The notes under the pieces were generated by a model that worked only from the letters and a program-made list of their open reading frames with translations, searched no databases and was not told the DNA's origin. The position numbers and the translations under genes were made by a program. A stretch of DNA of 64,000 bases. It comes from Halomonas sp. ML-15 (GTDB lineage Bacteria > Pseudomonadota > Gammaproteobacteria > Pseudomonadales > Halomonadaceae). Position 1 is the first letter of the stretch; the number at the start of each line of letters is the position of its first letter. This document shows positions 17,493 to 25,672 of this stretch, piece after piece. The stretch covers positions 866,945-930,944 of the forward strand of contig NZ_JACXZT010000019.1 of NCBI RefSeq assembly GCF_014779595.1. The letters are read 5' to 3'.

Positions 17493-17616
17493 GCATGCCG
17501 ACCACCGAGCAGTAGGTGAAACCTAGCGTTGACGGCTCGCCAGTAGGCGCCGGATACGCTAGCCAGGTGCCAGCCGCTGAGGCTGACGACAACAATCCGA
17601 AGAACGAGGTGCCACG

Positions 17617-18720
17617 ATGTTTCGATATCACACGCTGTCGGTAGCGGTTGCCGCTGCCACCCTGGGGCTGGGGGCGATGGTGGCCCAGGCCAATGAGGTT
17701 CGCGTCTACAACTGGTCGGACTATATCGCCGAGGATACCCTCGAGCGCTTTACCGAAGCGACCGGCATCGAGGTCATCTACGACGTCTATGACAGCAACG
17801 AGGTGCTCGAAGCCGCACTGCTCTCGGGGCGCTCAGGCTACGACGTGGTGGTACCCTCCAACCACTACCTGACCCGCCAGATCAGCGCCGGCGTCTATCT
17901 GGAGCTGGATCACGACCAGATCCCCAATATGGCCAACCTCAACCCCGATCTGATGGATGATCTGGAGTATGTTGACCCGGGCAGCCAGTACTCGATTCCC
18001 TATATGTGGGGCACCAACGGCATCGGCTACAACGTCGAGCGGGTCCAGGAGATTCTCGGCGATGATGCGCCAGTGGACTCCTGGGCGCTGATCTTCGATC
18101 CCGAGGTCACCACCGCCCTCAACCAGGGTGGCTGCGGAATCTCGATGCTCGACTCGGGGGATGAAATGTTGTCTCCGGCGATGGCCTACCTGGGCCTGTC
18201 GCCGCTCTCCGAAGAGAGCGAGGATCTTGAAGCCGCTGGCGAGTTGATCGCCGCGGTGCGCGACAACATCACCTACTTCCACTCCTCACGCTATATCTCG
18301 GACCTGGCCAACGGCGATATCTGCGTGGCCGCCGGCTACTCCGGCGATATCTTTCAGGCCGCCGACCGCGCCGCCGAGGCTGGGCGCGACTTCACCATCG
18401 AGTACACCATTCCCAAGGAGGGCGCGGCGCTGTGGTTCGACATGATGGCGATCCCCGCCGATGCGCCGAATCCCGAGAATGCCCACGCCTTTATCAACTT
18501 TATCCTCGAACCTGAGATCGCCGCCGCCATCACCGAGTACGTGGTCTATGCCAACCCCAACCTGGCGGCCAACGAGTACCTCGACCCGGAGATCCTCAAT
18601 GATCCGTCGGTCTACCCCGACCAGGAGGTGATGGACAACCTCTATGTGGCGGAAGAGAAGCCGCTGGCGGTGCAGCGTATGCGCACGCGGATCTGGAACC
18701 GCGTCAAGTCCGGCCAGTAA
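17617..18720 (+). CDS. potF: Periplasmic polyamine-binding protein (PotF/SpuD type)
   Basis: 367 residues. A signal peptide ends AQA-NE (cleavage after about residue 25). The mature protein starts with VRVYNWSDYI, the standard PotF/PotD opening, and has the polyamine-site segments SGYDVVVPSNHYL, YMWGTNGIGYN and FDMMAIPADAPNPENAHAFINF. It should capture putrescine or spermidine in the periplasm and deliver it to the permease pair encoded downstream. GAGGTG precedes the ATG. A strong hairpin immediately after the stop separates it from the ATPase gene, a common device to give more binding protein than transporter. Confidence 0.92.
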   Translation: MFRYHTLSVAVAAATLGLGAMVAQANEVRVYNWSDYIAEDTLERFTEATGIEVIYDVYDSNEVLEAALLSGRSGYDVVVPSNHYLTRQISAGVYLELDHDQIPNMANLNPDLMDDLEYVDPGSQYSIPYMWGTNGIGYNVERVQEILGDDAPVDSWALIFDPEVTTALNQGGCGISMLDSGDEMLSPAMAYLGLSPLSEESEDLEAAGELIAAVRDNITYFHSSRYISDLANGDICVAAGYSGDIFQAADRAAEAGRDFTIEYTIPKEGAALWFDMMAIPADAPNPENAHAFINFILEPEIAAAITEYVVYANPNLAANEYLDPEILNDPSVYPDQEVMDNLYVAEEKPLAVQRMRTRIWNRVKSGQ

Positions 18721-18729
18721 GCCCGGCCT

Positions 18730-18754
18730 GCGGCCGGCCCACGGGGCCGGCCGC
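18730..18754 (+). terminator. Intercistronic hairpin between binding-protein and ATPase genes
   Basis: A perfect 11-bp GC stem, GCGGCCGGCCC/GGGCCGGCCGC with a 3-base ACG loop, lies nine bases after the potF stop and is followed by the pyrimidine-rich ATTTCTTTC. It could be a partial terminator or a 3' stabiliser of the potF message; the downstream gene has no obvious promoter of its own. Confidence 0.65.
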
Positions 18755-18787
18755 ATTTCTTTCGCGATCATATTCGGGGGCTTAACG

Positions 18788-19924
18788 ATGCCGCAATCCG
18801 GGAGCCTGGAACAGGCCCATCATCGGCGTCTCGACGAGGACGCCCTGGTCGAAATACGCCGTATCAGCAAGCGATTCGACGGCGCCCTGGCGGTGGACGA
18901 CGTCAACCTGAGCATCCGCCGTGGTGAGATCTTCGCGCTGCTGGGCGGCTCGGGGTCGGGCAAGTCGACGCTGCTGCGGATGCTGGCGGGGTTCGAGAAG
19001 CCCAGCGAGGGCCAGATTCTGCTCGACGGTGAGGAGATCACCGCCATGGCGCCCTATGAGCGCCCGATCAATATGATGTTTCAGTCCTATGCGCTGTTTC
19101 CGCATATGACGGTGGCACAGAACATCGCTTTCGGCCTCAAGCAGGACAAGCTACCGCGGCAGGAGATCGACGACCGCGTGGCCGAGATGCTCAAGCTGGT
19201 GCATATGGAGCGCTTCGCCAAGCGCAAGCCGCATCAGCTCTCCGGCGGCCAACGGCAGCGGGTGGCACTGGCACGCTCGCTGGCCAAGAGGCCCAAACTG
19301 CTGCTGCTCGACGAGCCGATGGGTGCCCTGGACAAGAAGCTGCGTACCGAGATGCAGCTCGAGGTGGTGCAGATCCTCGAGCGAGTCGGGGTGACCTGCA
19401 TCATGGTCACCCACGATCAGGAAGAGGCGATGACCATGGCCGATCGGGTAGCGATCATGGCCGATGGCTGGATCGCTCAGGTCGGCTCGCCGATGGACGT
19501 CTACGAGAGTCCGGCCAGCCGCATGGTGGCCGAGTTCGTCGGCACCGTGAATCTGTTCGAGGGCGATATCGTCGCCGATGAAGCCGACCACTGCATCATC
19601 GACAGCCCGCAGCTGGGACGCCAGATCTATATCAGCCACGGGGTCAGCACCGAGGCCGACAATCGCCGGGTGTGGGCGGCGATTCGTCCTGAGAAGACCT
19701 GGCTGAGCCGGCAGCAGCCCAGCGGCGAGTACAACTGGGCGGCGGGTAAGGTCGAGGATATCGCCTACCTGGGCGGCTTCTCGGTCTATTTCGTACGCAC
19801 CGAGCAGGGGCACCTGGTCAAGGTCAGCCTGGCCAACACCGAGCGCCGCGGCGAACGCCCCACCTGGGACGACACCGTCTATATCCACTGGGACGACCGC
19901 AGCGCCATCATGCTGCGCGACTGA
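18788..19924 (+). CDS. potG: Polyamine ABC transporter ATP-binding protein
   Basis: 378 residues. ATPase subunit of the polyamine importer. Walker A is GGSGSGKST (53-61), then the Q-loop MMFQSYALFPHMT, signature LSGGQRQRVALARSL, Walker B LLLLDEP, and switch MVTHDQEEAMTM. A C-terminal TOBE domain (about 300-378) is present. The length and order after potF match PotG/SpuF. ATG 18788 follows GGGGG; an upstream in-frame ATG lies inside potF and is rejected. A 143-bp palindromic element is inserted between this gene and the permeases, starting only four bases after its stop. Confidence 0.93.
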   Translation: MPQSGSLEQAHHRRLDEDALVEIRRISKRFDGALAVDDVNLSIRRGEIFALLGGSGSGKSTLLRMLAGFEKPSEGQILLDGEEITAMAPYERPINMMFQSYALFPHMTVAQNIAFGLKQDKLPRQEIDDRVAEMLKLVHMERFAKRKPHQLSGGQRQRVALARSLAKRPKLLLLDEPMGALDKKLRTEMQLEVVQILERVGVTCIMVTHDQEEAMTMADRVAIMADGWIAQVGSPMDVYESPASRMVAEFVGTVNLFEGDIVADEADHCIIDSPQLGRQIYISHGVSTEADNRRVWAAIRPEKTWLSRQQPSGEYNWAAGKVEDIAYLGGFSVYFVRTEQGHLVKVSLANTERRGERPTWDDTVYIHWDDRSAIMLRD

Positions 19925-19927
19925 GCG

Positions 19928-20070
19928 AGAGGGTGTTTACAAATGTCACGAGCGACGGCCAGGCAAGGCGAAATCAGCCGAAAAAGCGGAGTTTACTGGG
20001 TGTTAAATGAGCATTTTGAGGCTGATTTCAACGCCGCATGGCCTAGCGCAGTAGTTTGTAAACACCCTCT
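19928..20070. mobile_element. 143-bp palindromic MITE-like element
   Basis: Perfect 16-bp terminal inverted repeats, AGAGGGTGTTTACAAA (19928-19943) and TTTGTAAACACCCTCT (20055-20070), enclose an imperfect inner inverted repeat in which GAAATCAGCC pairs with GGCTGATTTC and the flanking GGCC-ends also pair. The centre is unpaired. The element has no ORF and is bounded by potG and the potH ribosome-binding site. Length, terminal repeats and lack of coding capacity fit a non-autonomous transposable element or a long intergenic palindromic repeat. No target-site duplication is obvious and no second copy is in this window. Confidence 0.7.
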
Positions 20071-20082
20071 GAGGAGCGAGTC

Positions 20083-20994
20083 ATGAAGCCTTCTCCGCTG
20101 GCGCGCCTACCGCGTGCGCTGCGCCCCGGCCGCGGCTGGGTGATTGCGGTGCCGCTGCTGTGGCTGACACTGTTTTTTCTGCTGCCGTTCGGCATCGTGC
20201 TCAAGATCAGCCTCTCCGAGGCGGCGATCTCGGTGCCGCCCTACGGGGCCATCCTCGACTACAGCGCCGAAACGCTGAACATCGCGCTGAGCTTCGGTAA
20301 CTACCTGTTCCTGACCACCGACACCCTCTATATCGCCGCCTACTGGGGCTCGGTAAAGATCGCCTTTCTGTCGACCGTGCTGTGCCTGCTGATCGGCTAT
20401 CCGATGGCGTATGCCATGGCGCGGGCGCCAGCGCGCTGGCAACTGGTGCTGCTGCTGCTGGTGATGCTGCCGTCCTGGACCTCGTTCCTGATTCGCGTCT
20501 ACGCCTGGATGGGGATTCTCAGCAACAACGGCCTGATCAATAACGGCCTGCTGTGGCTGGGGCTGATCGATTCGCCGATCCGCATGATGAACACCAACTT
20601 CGCGGTGATCCTGGGCATCGTCTACGCCTATCTGCCGTTCATGATCCTGCCGCTCTACGCCAACCTGGCGCGGCTCGACGGCTCGCTGCTGGAGGCCGCC
20701 TCCGATCTCGGCTCGCGCAAGATCAATACCTTTTTCAAGGTGACCCTGCCGCTCTCCAAGGGCGGCATCATCGCCGGCTCGATGCTGGTCTTCATTCCGG
20801 CGGTGGGGGAGTACGTGATCCCCGAGCTGCTGGGCGGCCCCAATACGGTGATGATCGGCAAGGTGCTGTGGGAAGAGTTCTTCCACAATCGCGACTGGCC
20901 GGTGGCCTCGGCGCTGGCGATGGTGATGCTGGCGATCCTGATCATCCCCATCGCGCTGTTCCACCGCTATCAGAGCCGTGAGCTGAAGGAGTGA
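20083..20994 (+). CDS. potH: Polyamine ABC transporter permease (PotH type)
   Basis: 303 residues, about six membrane helices. First of two inner-membrane permeases. The EAA-like coupling segment is seen as LEAASDLGSRKINTFFKVTLPLSKGG, followed by PAVGEYVIPELLGG, a PotH/PotB hallmark. The Shine-Dalgarno GAGGAG is located directly after the end of the palindromic element, so that element did not remove translation signals. The stop overlaps the region just before the potI ATG. Function with PotF and PotG is import of putrescine or a similar amine. Confidence 0.92.
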   Translation: MKPSPLARLPRALRPGRGWVIAVPLLWLTLFFLLPFGIVLKISLSEAAISVPPYGAILDYSAETLNIALSFGNYLFLTTDTLYIAAYWGSVKIAFLSTVLCLLIGYPMAYAMARAPARWQLVLLLLVMLPSWTSFLIRVYAWMGILSNNGLINNGLLWLGLIDSPIRMMNTNFAVILGIVYAYLPFMILPLYANLARLDGSLLEAASDLGSRKINTFFKVTLPLSKGGIIAGSMLVFIPAVGEYVIPELLGGPNTVMIGKVLWEEFFHNRDWPVASALAMVMLAILIIPIALFHRYQSRELKE

Positions 20995-20996
20995 CC

Positions 20997-21827
20997 ATGA
21001 AGAAACCGTCCTTTACCACGCTGATGCTGATCGCGGGGCTGCTGTTTCTGTATCTGCCGATGGCGATCCTGATGTTCTACTCGTTCAACTCGTCGCGGCT
21101 GGTGACGGTGTGGGCAGGATTCTCGGGGCGCTGGTATATCGAACTGTTCCGCGACCGCCAGATCCTTGGCGCGGTGTGGACCAGTCTGCGTATCGCTTTC
21201 TTTTCGGCAACCATGGCGGTATGCCTGGGCACCATGGCGGCCTTCGTGATGACGCGCTTCACGCGCTTTCGCGGCAAGACCGCGCTGTCGAGCATGGTGA
21301 CCGCGCCGCTGGTCATGCCCGAGGTGATCACCGGCCTGTCGCTGCTGCTGCTGTTCGTGCATATGGCGCAGATGATCGGCTGGCCGACGGACCGCGGCAT
21401 GGTCACCATCTGGATCGCCCATACCACTTTCTGCAGCGCCTATGTAGCGGTGGTGGTAGCGTCGCGGCTGCGTGAGGTGGATCTGTCGATCGAGGAGGCG
21501 GCGCTCGACCTCGGCTCGCCGCCGCTCAAGACCTTCTTCCAGATCACCCTGCCGATGATCGCCCCGGCGCTGGCCGCTGGCTGGCTGCTGGCCTTCACCC
21601 TGTCGCTGGATGACCTGGTGATCGCCAGTTTCGTCTCCGGCCCCGGCGCCAGCACCTTGCCGATGGTGGTGTTCTCCTCGGTACGCATGGGCGTCTCGCC
21701 GAAGATCAACGCCCTGGCCACCCTGATCATCCTGACCGTATCGCTGGCGACCTTCCTGGCCTGGTACTTCATGCGCCGCAGCGAAAACAAGCGGCGCATG
21801 GCCATGGCGCAGCAGGATGCTCACTGA
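20997..21827 (+). CDS. potI: Polyamine ABC transporter permease (PotI type)
   Basis: 276 residues with about six membrane helices. It is the second permease, with coupling segment IEEAALDLGSPPLKTFFQITLPM and the characteristic SLDDLVIASFVSGPG. AAGGAG precedes the ATG at 20997, two bases after the potH stop, so the two are translationally coupled; a GTG two codons earlier is possible. It closes the potFGHI operon. REP elements follow 14 bp after its stop, placed between it and the second puuB gene. Confidence 0.92.
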   Translation: MKKPSFTTLMLIAGLLFLYLPMAILMFYSFNSSRLVTVWAGFSGRWYIELFRDRQILGAVWTSLRIAFFSATMAVCLGTMAAFVMTRFTRFRGKTALSSMVTAPLVMPEVITGLSLLLLFVHMAQMIGWPTDRGMVTIWIAHTTFCSAYVAVVVASRLREVDLSIEEAALDLGSPPLKTFFQITLPMIAPALAAGWLLAFTLSLDDLVIASFVSGPGASTLPMVVFSSVRMGVSPKINALATLIILTVSLATFLAWYFMRRSENKRRMAMAQQDAH

Positions 21828-21841
21828 TGCAGCCAAGCGAT

Positions 21842-22001
21842 AATGGCGCCAAGGCAAATGTGGGAGCGACGTCAGTCGCGATGCAGTGCGAAGCGCTGCC
21901 GGTTAAGCCACCCATCGCGGCTAAAGCCGCTCTTACAAGAGCAATGGCGCCAAGGCAAATGTAGGAGCGACTTCAGTCGCGATGCAGCGCGAAGCGCTGC
22001 T
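21842..22001. repeat. REP/BIME cluster (three units)
   Basis: Two direct copies of a ~61-bp sequence (21842-21902 and 21943-22003, four differences) each contain a REP unit: GTAGGAGCGACTTCAGTCGC (hairpin GCGACT/AGTCGC) then a second hairpin GCAGCGC/GCGCTGC. Between them is an inverted, diverged unit (21911-21937, TCGCGGCTAAAGCCGC core). The head-to-tail plus inverted layout is that of a bacterial interspersed mosaic element. It fills the gap between potI and the second puuB gene. Related units occur at 45081-45162 and 58580-58620. Confidence 0.85.
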
Positions 22002-22030
22002 GGTACCTATTCACCTAGCGGAGATAACGT

Positions 22031-23320
22031 ATGACCCAGACGCCGGCCACCGAGCACGTGGCCTCCTACTATGCAGCCACGGCTACTGCCGGTCCCGCTC
22101 GGCCCAGTCTAAGCGGTGAGGTGAGCTGCGATGTATGTGTGGTCGGCGCCGGCTTTACCGGTATCTCCTCGGCGCTGCATCTCGCCGAGCGCGGCTACAA
22201 GGTGGTGGTGCTGGAGGCGGCGCGGGTCGGCTTTGGCGCCTCGGGGCGCAATGGCGGCCAGATCGTCAACAGCTACAGCCGCGATATGGACGTCATCGAG
22301 GCCAAGTACGGCGAACAGACCGCCCGGGCGCTGGGCGATATGGCCTTCGAGGGCAACCGCATCATCCGCTCGCGTATCGAGCAGTATGCCATCGACTGCG
22401 ATCTCAAGGACGGCAATCTGTTTGCCGCCTGCAATGCCAAGCAGCTCGAAGGGCTGCGCGAGCACCGGGCGCTGTGGCAGCGCTACGGCAATCGCGAGCT
22501 CGAGATGCTCGAGGGTGAAGCGCTCAAGCGCGAGGTGACCAGTGAGCGCTATGTCGGGGCGCTGGTCGACCACTCCGGCGGCCACCTGCATCCACTCAAT
22601 CTGGTACTTGGCGAGGCGGCGGCGTTCGAGGCGTTGGGCGGCACCATCTTCGAGCAGTCGCCGCTGCTTGAGCTGGTGCATGGCGAACCGGCGCGGCTGC
22701 GCACCCCGGGTGGCAGTGTCGTGGCCGAACGCGTCGTGCTGGCCGGCAACGCCTATCTGCAGGGCGTGGTGCCGGAGCTGGAGCGCAAGTCGATGCCCTG
22801 TGGCACCCAGATCGTTACCACCGAGCCGCTGGGTGAGCGGGGCAGGGCACTGCTGCCCAACGACATGGCGGTGGAGGACTGCAACTACCTGCTCGACTAC
22901 TACCGCCTGACCGGCGATGGTCGGCTGCTCTACGGCGGTGGGGTCAGCTATGGCGGCCAGGATCCGGCCAGCATCGAGGCGGTGATCCGGCCCAAGCTGC
23001 TCAAGACCTTTCCCGGACTCGCCGACGTCAGGTTCGACCATGCCTGGAGCGGCAACTTCCTGATGACGGTGAATCGCCTGCCGCAGTTCGGCCGGCTCAA
23101 CGCCAACGTCTACTACGCCCAGGGCTACTCCGGCCACGGTGTGACCTGCAGTCACCTGTCCGGGCGGCTGGTCGCCGAGGTCATCGAAGGTGAGAGCGAG
23201 CGCTTCGACGCCTTCGCCGGGTTGCCGCACCTGCCGTTCCCCGGTGGGCGCCTGCTGCGGGTGCCATTGTCGGCGCTGGGGGCGTGGTACTACGCCACCC
23301 GTGATCGGCTGGGGCTATGA
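22031..23320 (+). CDS. puuB: FAD-dependent oxidoreductase, gamma-glutamylputrescine oxidase type (copy 2)
   Basis: 429 residues, paralogous to the protein at 14802-16091. FAD motif VVGAGFTG (37-44), HLAERGYKVVVLEA, GFGASGRNGGQIV and the C-terminal YYAQGYSGHGVTCSHLSGRLVAE mark a DAO-fold flavoenzyme. The NGGQIVNSY sequence resembles E. coli PuuB more than copy 1 does (which has SGGQILPG), so this may be the main gamma-glutamylputrescine oxidase. It lies between the importer genes and puuA (opposite strand). The start is ATG 22031; no strong Shine-Dalgarno sequence is visible apart from GGAGATAACGT. Confidence 0.88.
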   Translation: MTQTPATEHVASYYAATATAGPARPSLSGEVSCDVCVVGAGFTGISSALHLAERGYKVVVLEAARVGFGASGRNGGQIVNSYSRDMDVIEAKYGEQTARALGDMAFEGNRIIRSRIEQYAIDCDLKDGNLFAACNAKQLEGLREHRALWQRYGNRELEMLEGEALKREVTSERYVGALVDHSGGHLHPLNLVLGEAAAFEALGGTIFEQSPLLELVHGEPARLRTPGGSVVAERVVLAGNAYLQGVVPELERKSMPCGTQIVTTEPLGERGRALLPNDMAVEDCNYLLDYYRLTGDGRLLYGGGVSYGGQDPASIEAVIRPKLLKTFPGLADVRFDHAWSGNFLMTVNRLPQFGRLNANVYYAQGYSGHGVTCSHLSGRLVAEVIEGESERFDAFAGLPHLPFPGGRLLRVPLSALGAWYYATRDRLGL

Positions 23321-23407
23321 ATATGTCGCCATCGAGCGACAGCGCCTGGGGATTATGGAAGCATTGTTGAACCCCGCCAGAAAGCATGTCGAACGCTGTT
23401 CACGAAC

Positions 23408-23413
23408 TATACT
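23408..23413 (+). promoter_or_regulatory. Candidate -10 hexamer for the glycine-zipper gene
   Basis: TATACT, a five-of-six match to the -10 consensus, lies 56 bases upstream of the start of the gene at 23469. No convincing -35 element is found at the right distance. It is proposed only because the preceding gene ends 148 bp upstream, which suggests an independent promoter. Confidence 0.35.
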
Positions 23414-23468
23414 CTGTCTATCGCATCGCGCTGGCTAGCGCCACGTCGGATGACACAAGGAGGCAGAA

Positions 23469-24014
23469 ATGAACAAGTCAATCGTGATTGGATCGACCCT
23501 GGCGGTGCTGGGCATGGGTGGCCTGGCAGTAGGCGCCTATCAGGTGCAGACCTTCGACCGTGAACCGACCTACGCCGACATCTTGAGCGTTGACGCGGTG
23601 ACGCGCAGCGTAGAGACGCCCCGCGAGGTCTGCGAAGACGTGGTCGTCCACCAGCAGGCGCCTAGCCGCGATCCCAACCGTCTGCTCGGCACCGCCGCCG
23701 GGGCAGTTGTTGGTGGCGTGCTGGGTAATCAGGTCGGCGGCGGCAGCGGCAAGAAGCTCGCCACCGTGGCGGGGGCCGTGGGCGGCGGTCTGGCCGGCCG
23801 TGAAGTGCAGGGCCGGGTCGAGGCCAATCAGGGGCAGGCCACTACCCAGCGGCAGTGCAACACCGTGGTCGACACTCGTGATGAGCATGAGGGCTACGAC
23901 GTCGAGTACCGCTTCGAAGACCGCGTCTACAGCGTGCGCCTCGATGAGGCTCCCCAGGGCAATCAGGTGCTGATGCAGGATGGTGTGCCGCAGTGGAGCG
24001 TCCGCGAAGGCTAA
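23469..24014 (+). CDS. Glycine-zipper 2TM domain envelope protein
   Basis: 181 residues. A signal-like N-terminus (about 1-23, hydrophobic with small residues, no lipobox Cys) precedes a glycine-zipper domain at about 77-116, rich in regularly spaced Gly (GTAAGAVVGGVLGNQVGGGSG, then LATVAGAVGGGLAGREVQG). The C-terminal part (about 125-181) has the segment YDVEYRFEDRVYSVRLDEAP found in uncharacterised YMGG/SlyB-like envelope proteins. Such proteins sit in or near the outer membrane; no enzymatic role is known. AAGGAGG precedes ATG. It has its own terminator and separates puuB copy 2 from puuA, with no evident link to polyamines. Confidence 0.8.
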   Translation: MNKSIVIGSTLAVLGMGGLAVGAYQVQTFDREPTYADILSVDAVTRSVETPREVCEDVVVHQQAPSRDPNRLLGTAAGAVVGGVLGNQVGGGSGKKLATVAGAVGGGLAGREVQGRVEANQGQATTQRQCNTVVDTRDEHEGYDVEYRFEDRVYSVRLDEAPQGNQVLMQDGVPQWSVREG

Positions 24015-24036
24015 ACCAGCCTCGCTGCAACGTATA

Positions 24037-24064
24037 ACCGCCCGCACCGATTGGTGCGGGCGGT
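24037..24064 (+). terminator. Terminator-like hairpin after glycine-zipper gene
   Basis: A perfect 12-bp stem ACCGCCCGCACC/GGTGCGGGCGGT with a GATT loop lies 22 bases after the stop codon, followed by GCCGTTTGT. The T-run is short. It lies between convergent genes and may work in both directions. Confidence 0.65.
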
Positions 24065-24096
24065 GCCGTTTGTGGCAGCCAGTTTTTCGGACGCGC

Positions 24097-25473
24097 CTAG
24101 ACCTGGCGCAGGTACCAGTCATACTCAAGCTGGCTGACCGCCTGCATGGCCTGGTCGCGTTCGGCCTGACGGTTGGCCAGGTAGACGTGGAGGAACTGCT
24201 CGCCGAGCGCTTCGGCCAGCACCCGGTCTTCCGCCAGCAGTGCCAGCGCCTGCTGCCAGCTGTTGGTCAGGCTCGGCTCGCACTGGTCGTAGGCGTTGCC
24301 CTCGATCGCCGGCGGCGGGGTCAGCTGATGGCGCAGGCCGTGGTCTATAGAGGCCAATAGGGTGGCCAGCAGCAGGTAGGGGTTGACGTCGGCGCCGGCC
24401 ACGCGGTGCTCGATGCGCTTCGCGGCCTTGGGGCCGGAGGGGATGCGCACCGCCACCGAGCGGTTGTCGTAGCCCCAGGTCGGCGCCATGGGCACATAGA
24501 GCCCGGGTTGGAAGCGTCGAAAGGAGTTGATGTTGGGGGCGAAGATCGCCATCGATGCCGGCAACAGGGCCAGCAGCCCGGCGATGGCATGGCGCAGCGC
24601 CGGGGTGCCCAGTGGATCGTTATCCTCGGCAGCGAAGACGTTGCGGCCATGGGCGTCGAGCAGGCTGATATGCACATGAGTGCCGTTGCCGGCCTCGTCG
24701 CCGTAGGGCTTGGCCATGAAGGTGGCTTCGAAGCCGTGCTGGATCGCCACTCCCTTGATCAGGCGCTTGAGCAGCACCGAGCTGTCGCAGGCCTTGAGCA
24801 CGTCGTCACAATGGCTCAGGTTGATCTCGAACTGCCCGGGAGCGCACTCCTTGAGGGCGGTATCCAGCGGCAGCTGCTGGGCGGCGGCGGCGGCCTGGAT
24901 GTCTTCCAGAAAATCCGCATATTCGTCGAGCTCGTTGATCGAGTAGAGCTGGCTCTGGGAGGCGCGCTCACCGGTTGTCGGTGAGCAGGGTGGTTGGGCA
25001 TAGCCCCGGGCATCGCGGCTGCGATCGACCAGGTAGAACTCCAGCTCCACGGCCACCACCGGGGTCAGGTCGGCGTCGGTGAAGCGGCGTAGCACGCGTT
25101 GCAGCACCTGACGCGGGTCGGCGAAGAAACCGCTCTCGTCGGCCTCGAACATGGTCATCAGCAGTTGCCCCTGGCGCCCCTTGCGCAACCAGGGGCAGGG
25201 CGCAAGGGTGCCGGCGACCGGGCGGCAGATGCGATCGCCATCGCCGGTGGAGAGCCCCAGGCCGGTTTCCTCGATGGTATTGCCGTTGATATCGAGGGCA
25301 AACAGCGATGCGGGCAGATTGATGCCGGCGCTGTACGCCTTGATCAGGTTGTCGCGGGGGATGCGTTTGCCGCGCATCACGCCGTTGAGGTCGCTGATCA
25401 ACAGGTCGATGCTGTCGATATCGGGATGGCGCTCGAGGAAGGCCTCGGCCTCAGCAGACGCGGTCACCGACAT
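24097..25473 (-). CDS. puuA: Gamma-glutamylputrescine synthetase
   Basis: 458 residues. It has the PuuA arrangement in order: LISDLNGVMRGKRIPRDNL, LPASLFALDINGN, VVAVELEFYLVDR, a PPCSPTTGERASQSQLYS segment specific to the PuuA branch, APGQFEINLSH, ATFMAKPYGDEAGNGTHVHIS, NINSFRRFQPGLYVP and AGADVNPYLLLA. PuuA ligates glutamate to putrescine using ATP, the first step of the Puu pathway. From memory the similarity to E. coli PuuA is high across the full length, so this copy rather than the one at 16146 is the likely orthologue. It is divergent from puuD, sharing a 259-bp intergenic region that probably holds operators for both directions. Confidence 0.92.
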   Translation of the reverse strand: MSVTASAEAEAFLERHPDIDSIDLLISDLNGVMRGKRIPRDNLIKAYSAGINLPASLFALDINGNTIEETGLGLSTGDGDRICRPVAGTLAPCPWLRKGRQGQLLMTMFEADESGFFADPRQVLQRVLRRFTDADLTPVVAVELEFYLVDRSRDARGYAQPPCSPTTGERASQSQLYSINELDEYADFLEDIQAAAAAQQLPLDTALKECAPGQFEINLSHCDDVLKACDSSVLLKRLIKGVAIQHGFEATFMAKPYGDEAGNGTHVHISLLDAHGRNVFAAEDNDPLGTPALRHAIAGLLALLPASMAIFAPNINSFRRFQPGLYVPMAPTWGYDNRSVAVRIPSGPKAAKRIEHRVAGADVNPYLLLATLLASIDHGLRHQLTPPPAIEGNAYDQCEPSLTNSWQQALALLAEDRVLAEALGEQFLHVYLANRQAERDQAMQAVSQLEYDWYLRQV

Positions 25474-25672
25474 GGGGAGTACCTTATCGTTGGAAGCATG
25501 GCGTCATCTTTTCCGACTGGTGTGGGTGTTGTCAAATTATTTACGGTGGTGCGTGTCGCCTGAGCTTTGCCGCGAATCGCATAATGTCGCACTATTGGGC
25601 GGTATGTGCCGTGCTTATGATGGTCTTGGCGCAACTCTCGGGAGGGTTGGCAGCAGGCTGTATGGCATGTAA

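Noticed and set aside
16146-25473. Reading either glutamine-synthetase-fold gene (16146 or 24097) as the housekeeping glnA
   Set aside because: Both are shorter than type-I GlnA, have PuuA/SpuI-type segments and sit among polyamine genes; glnA should lie elsewhere.
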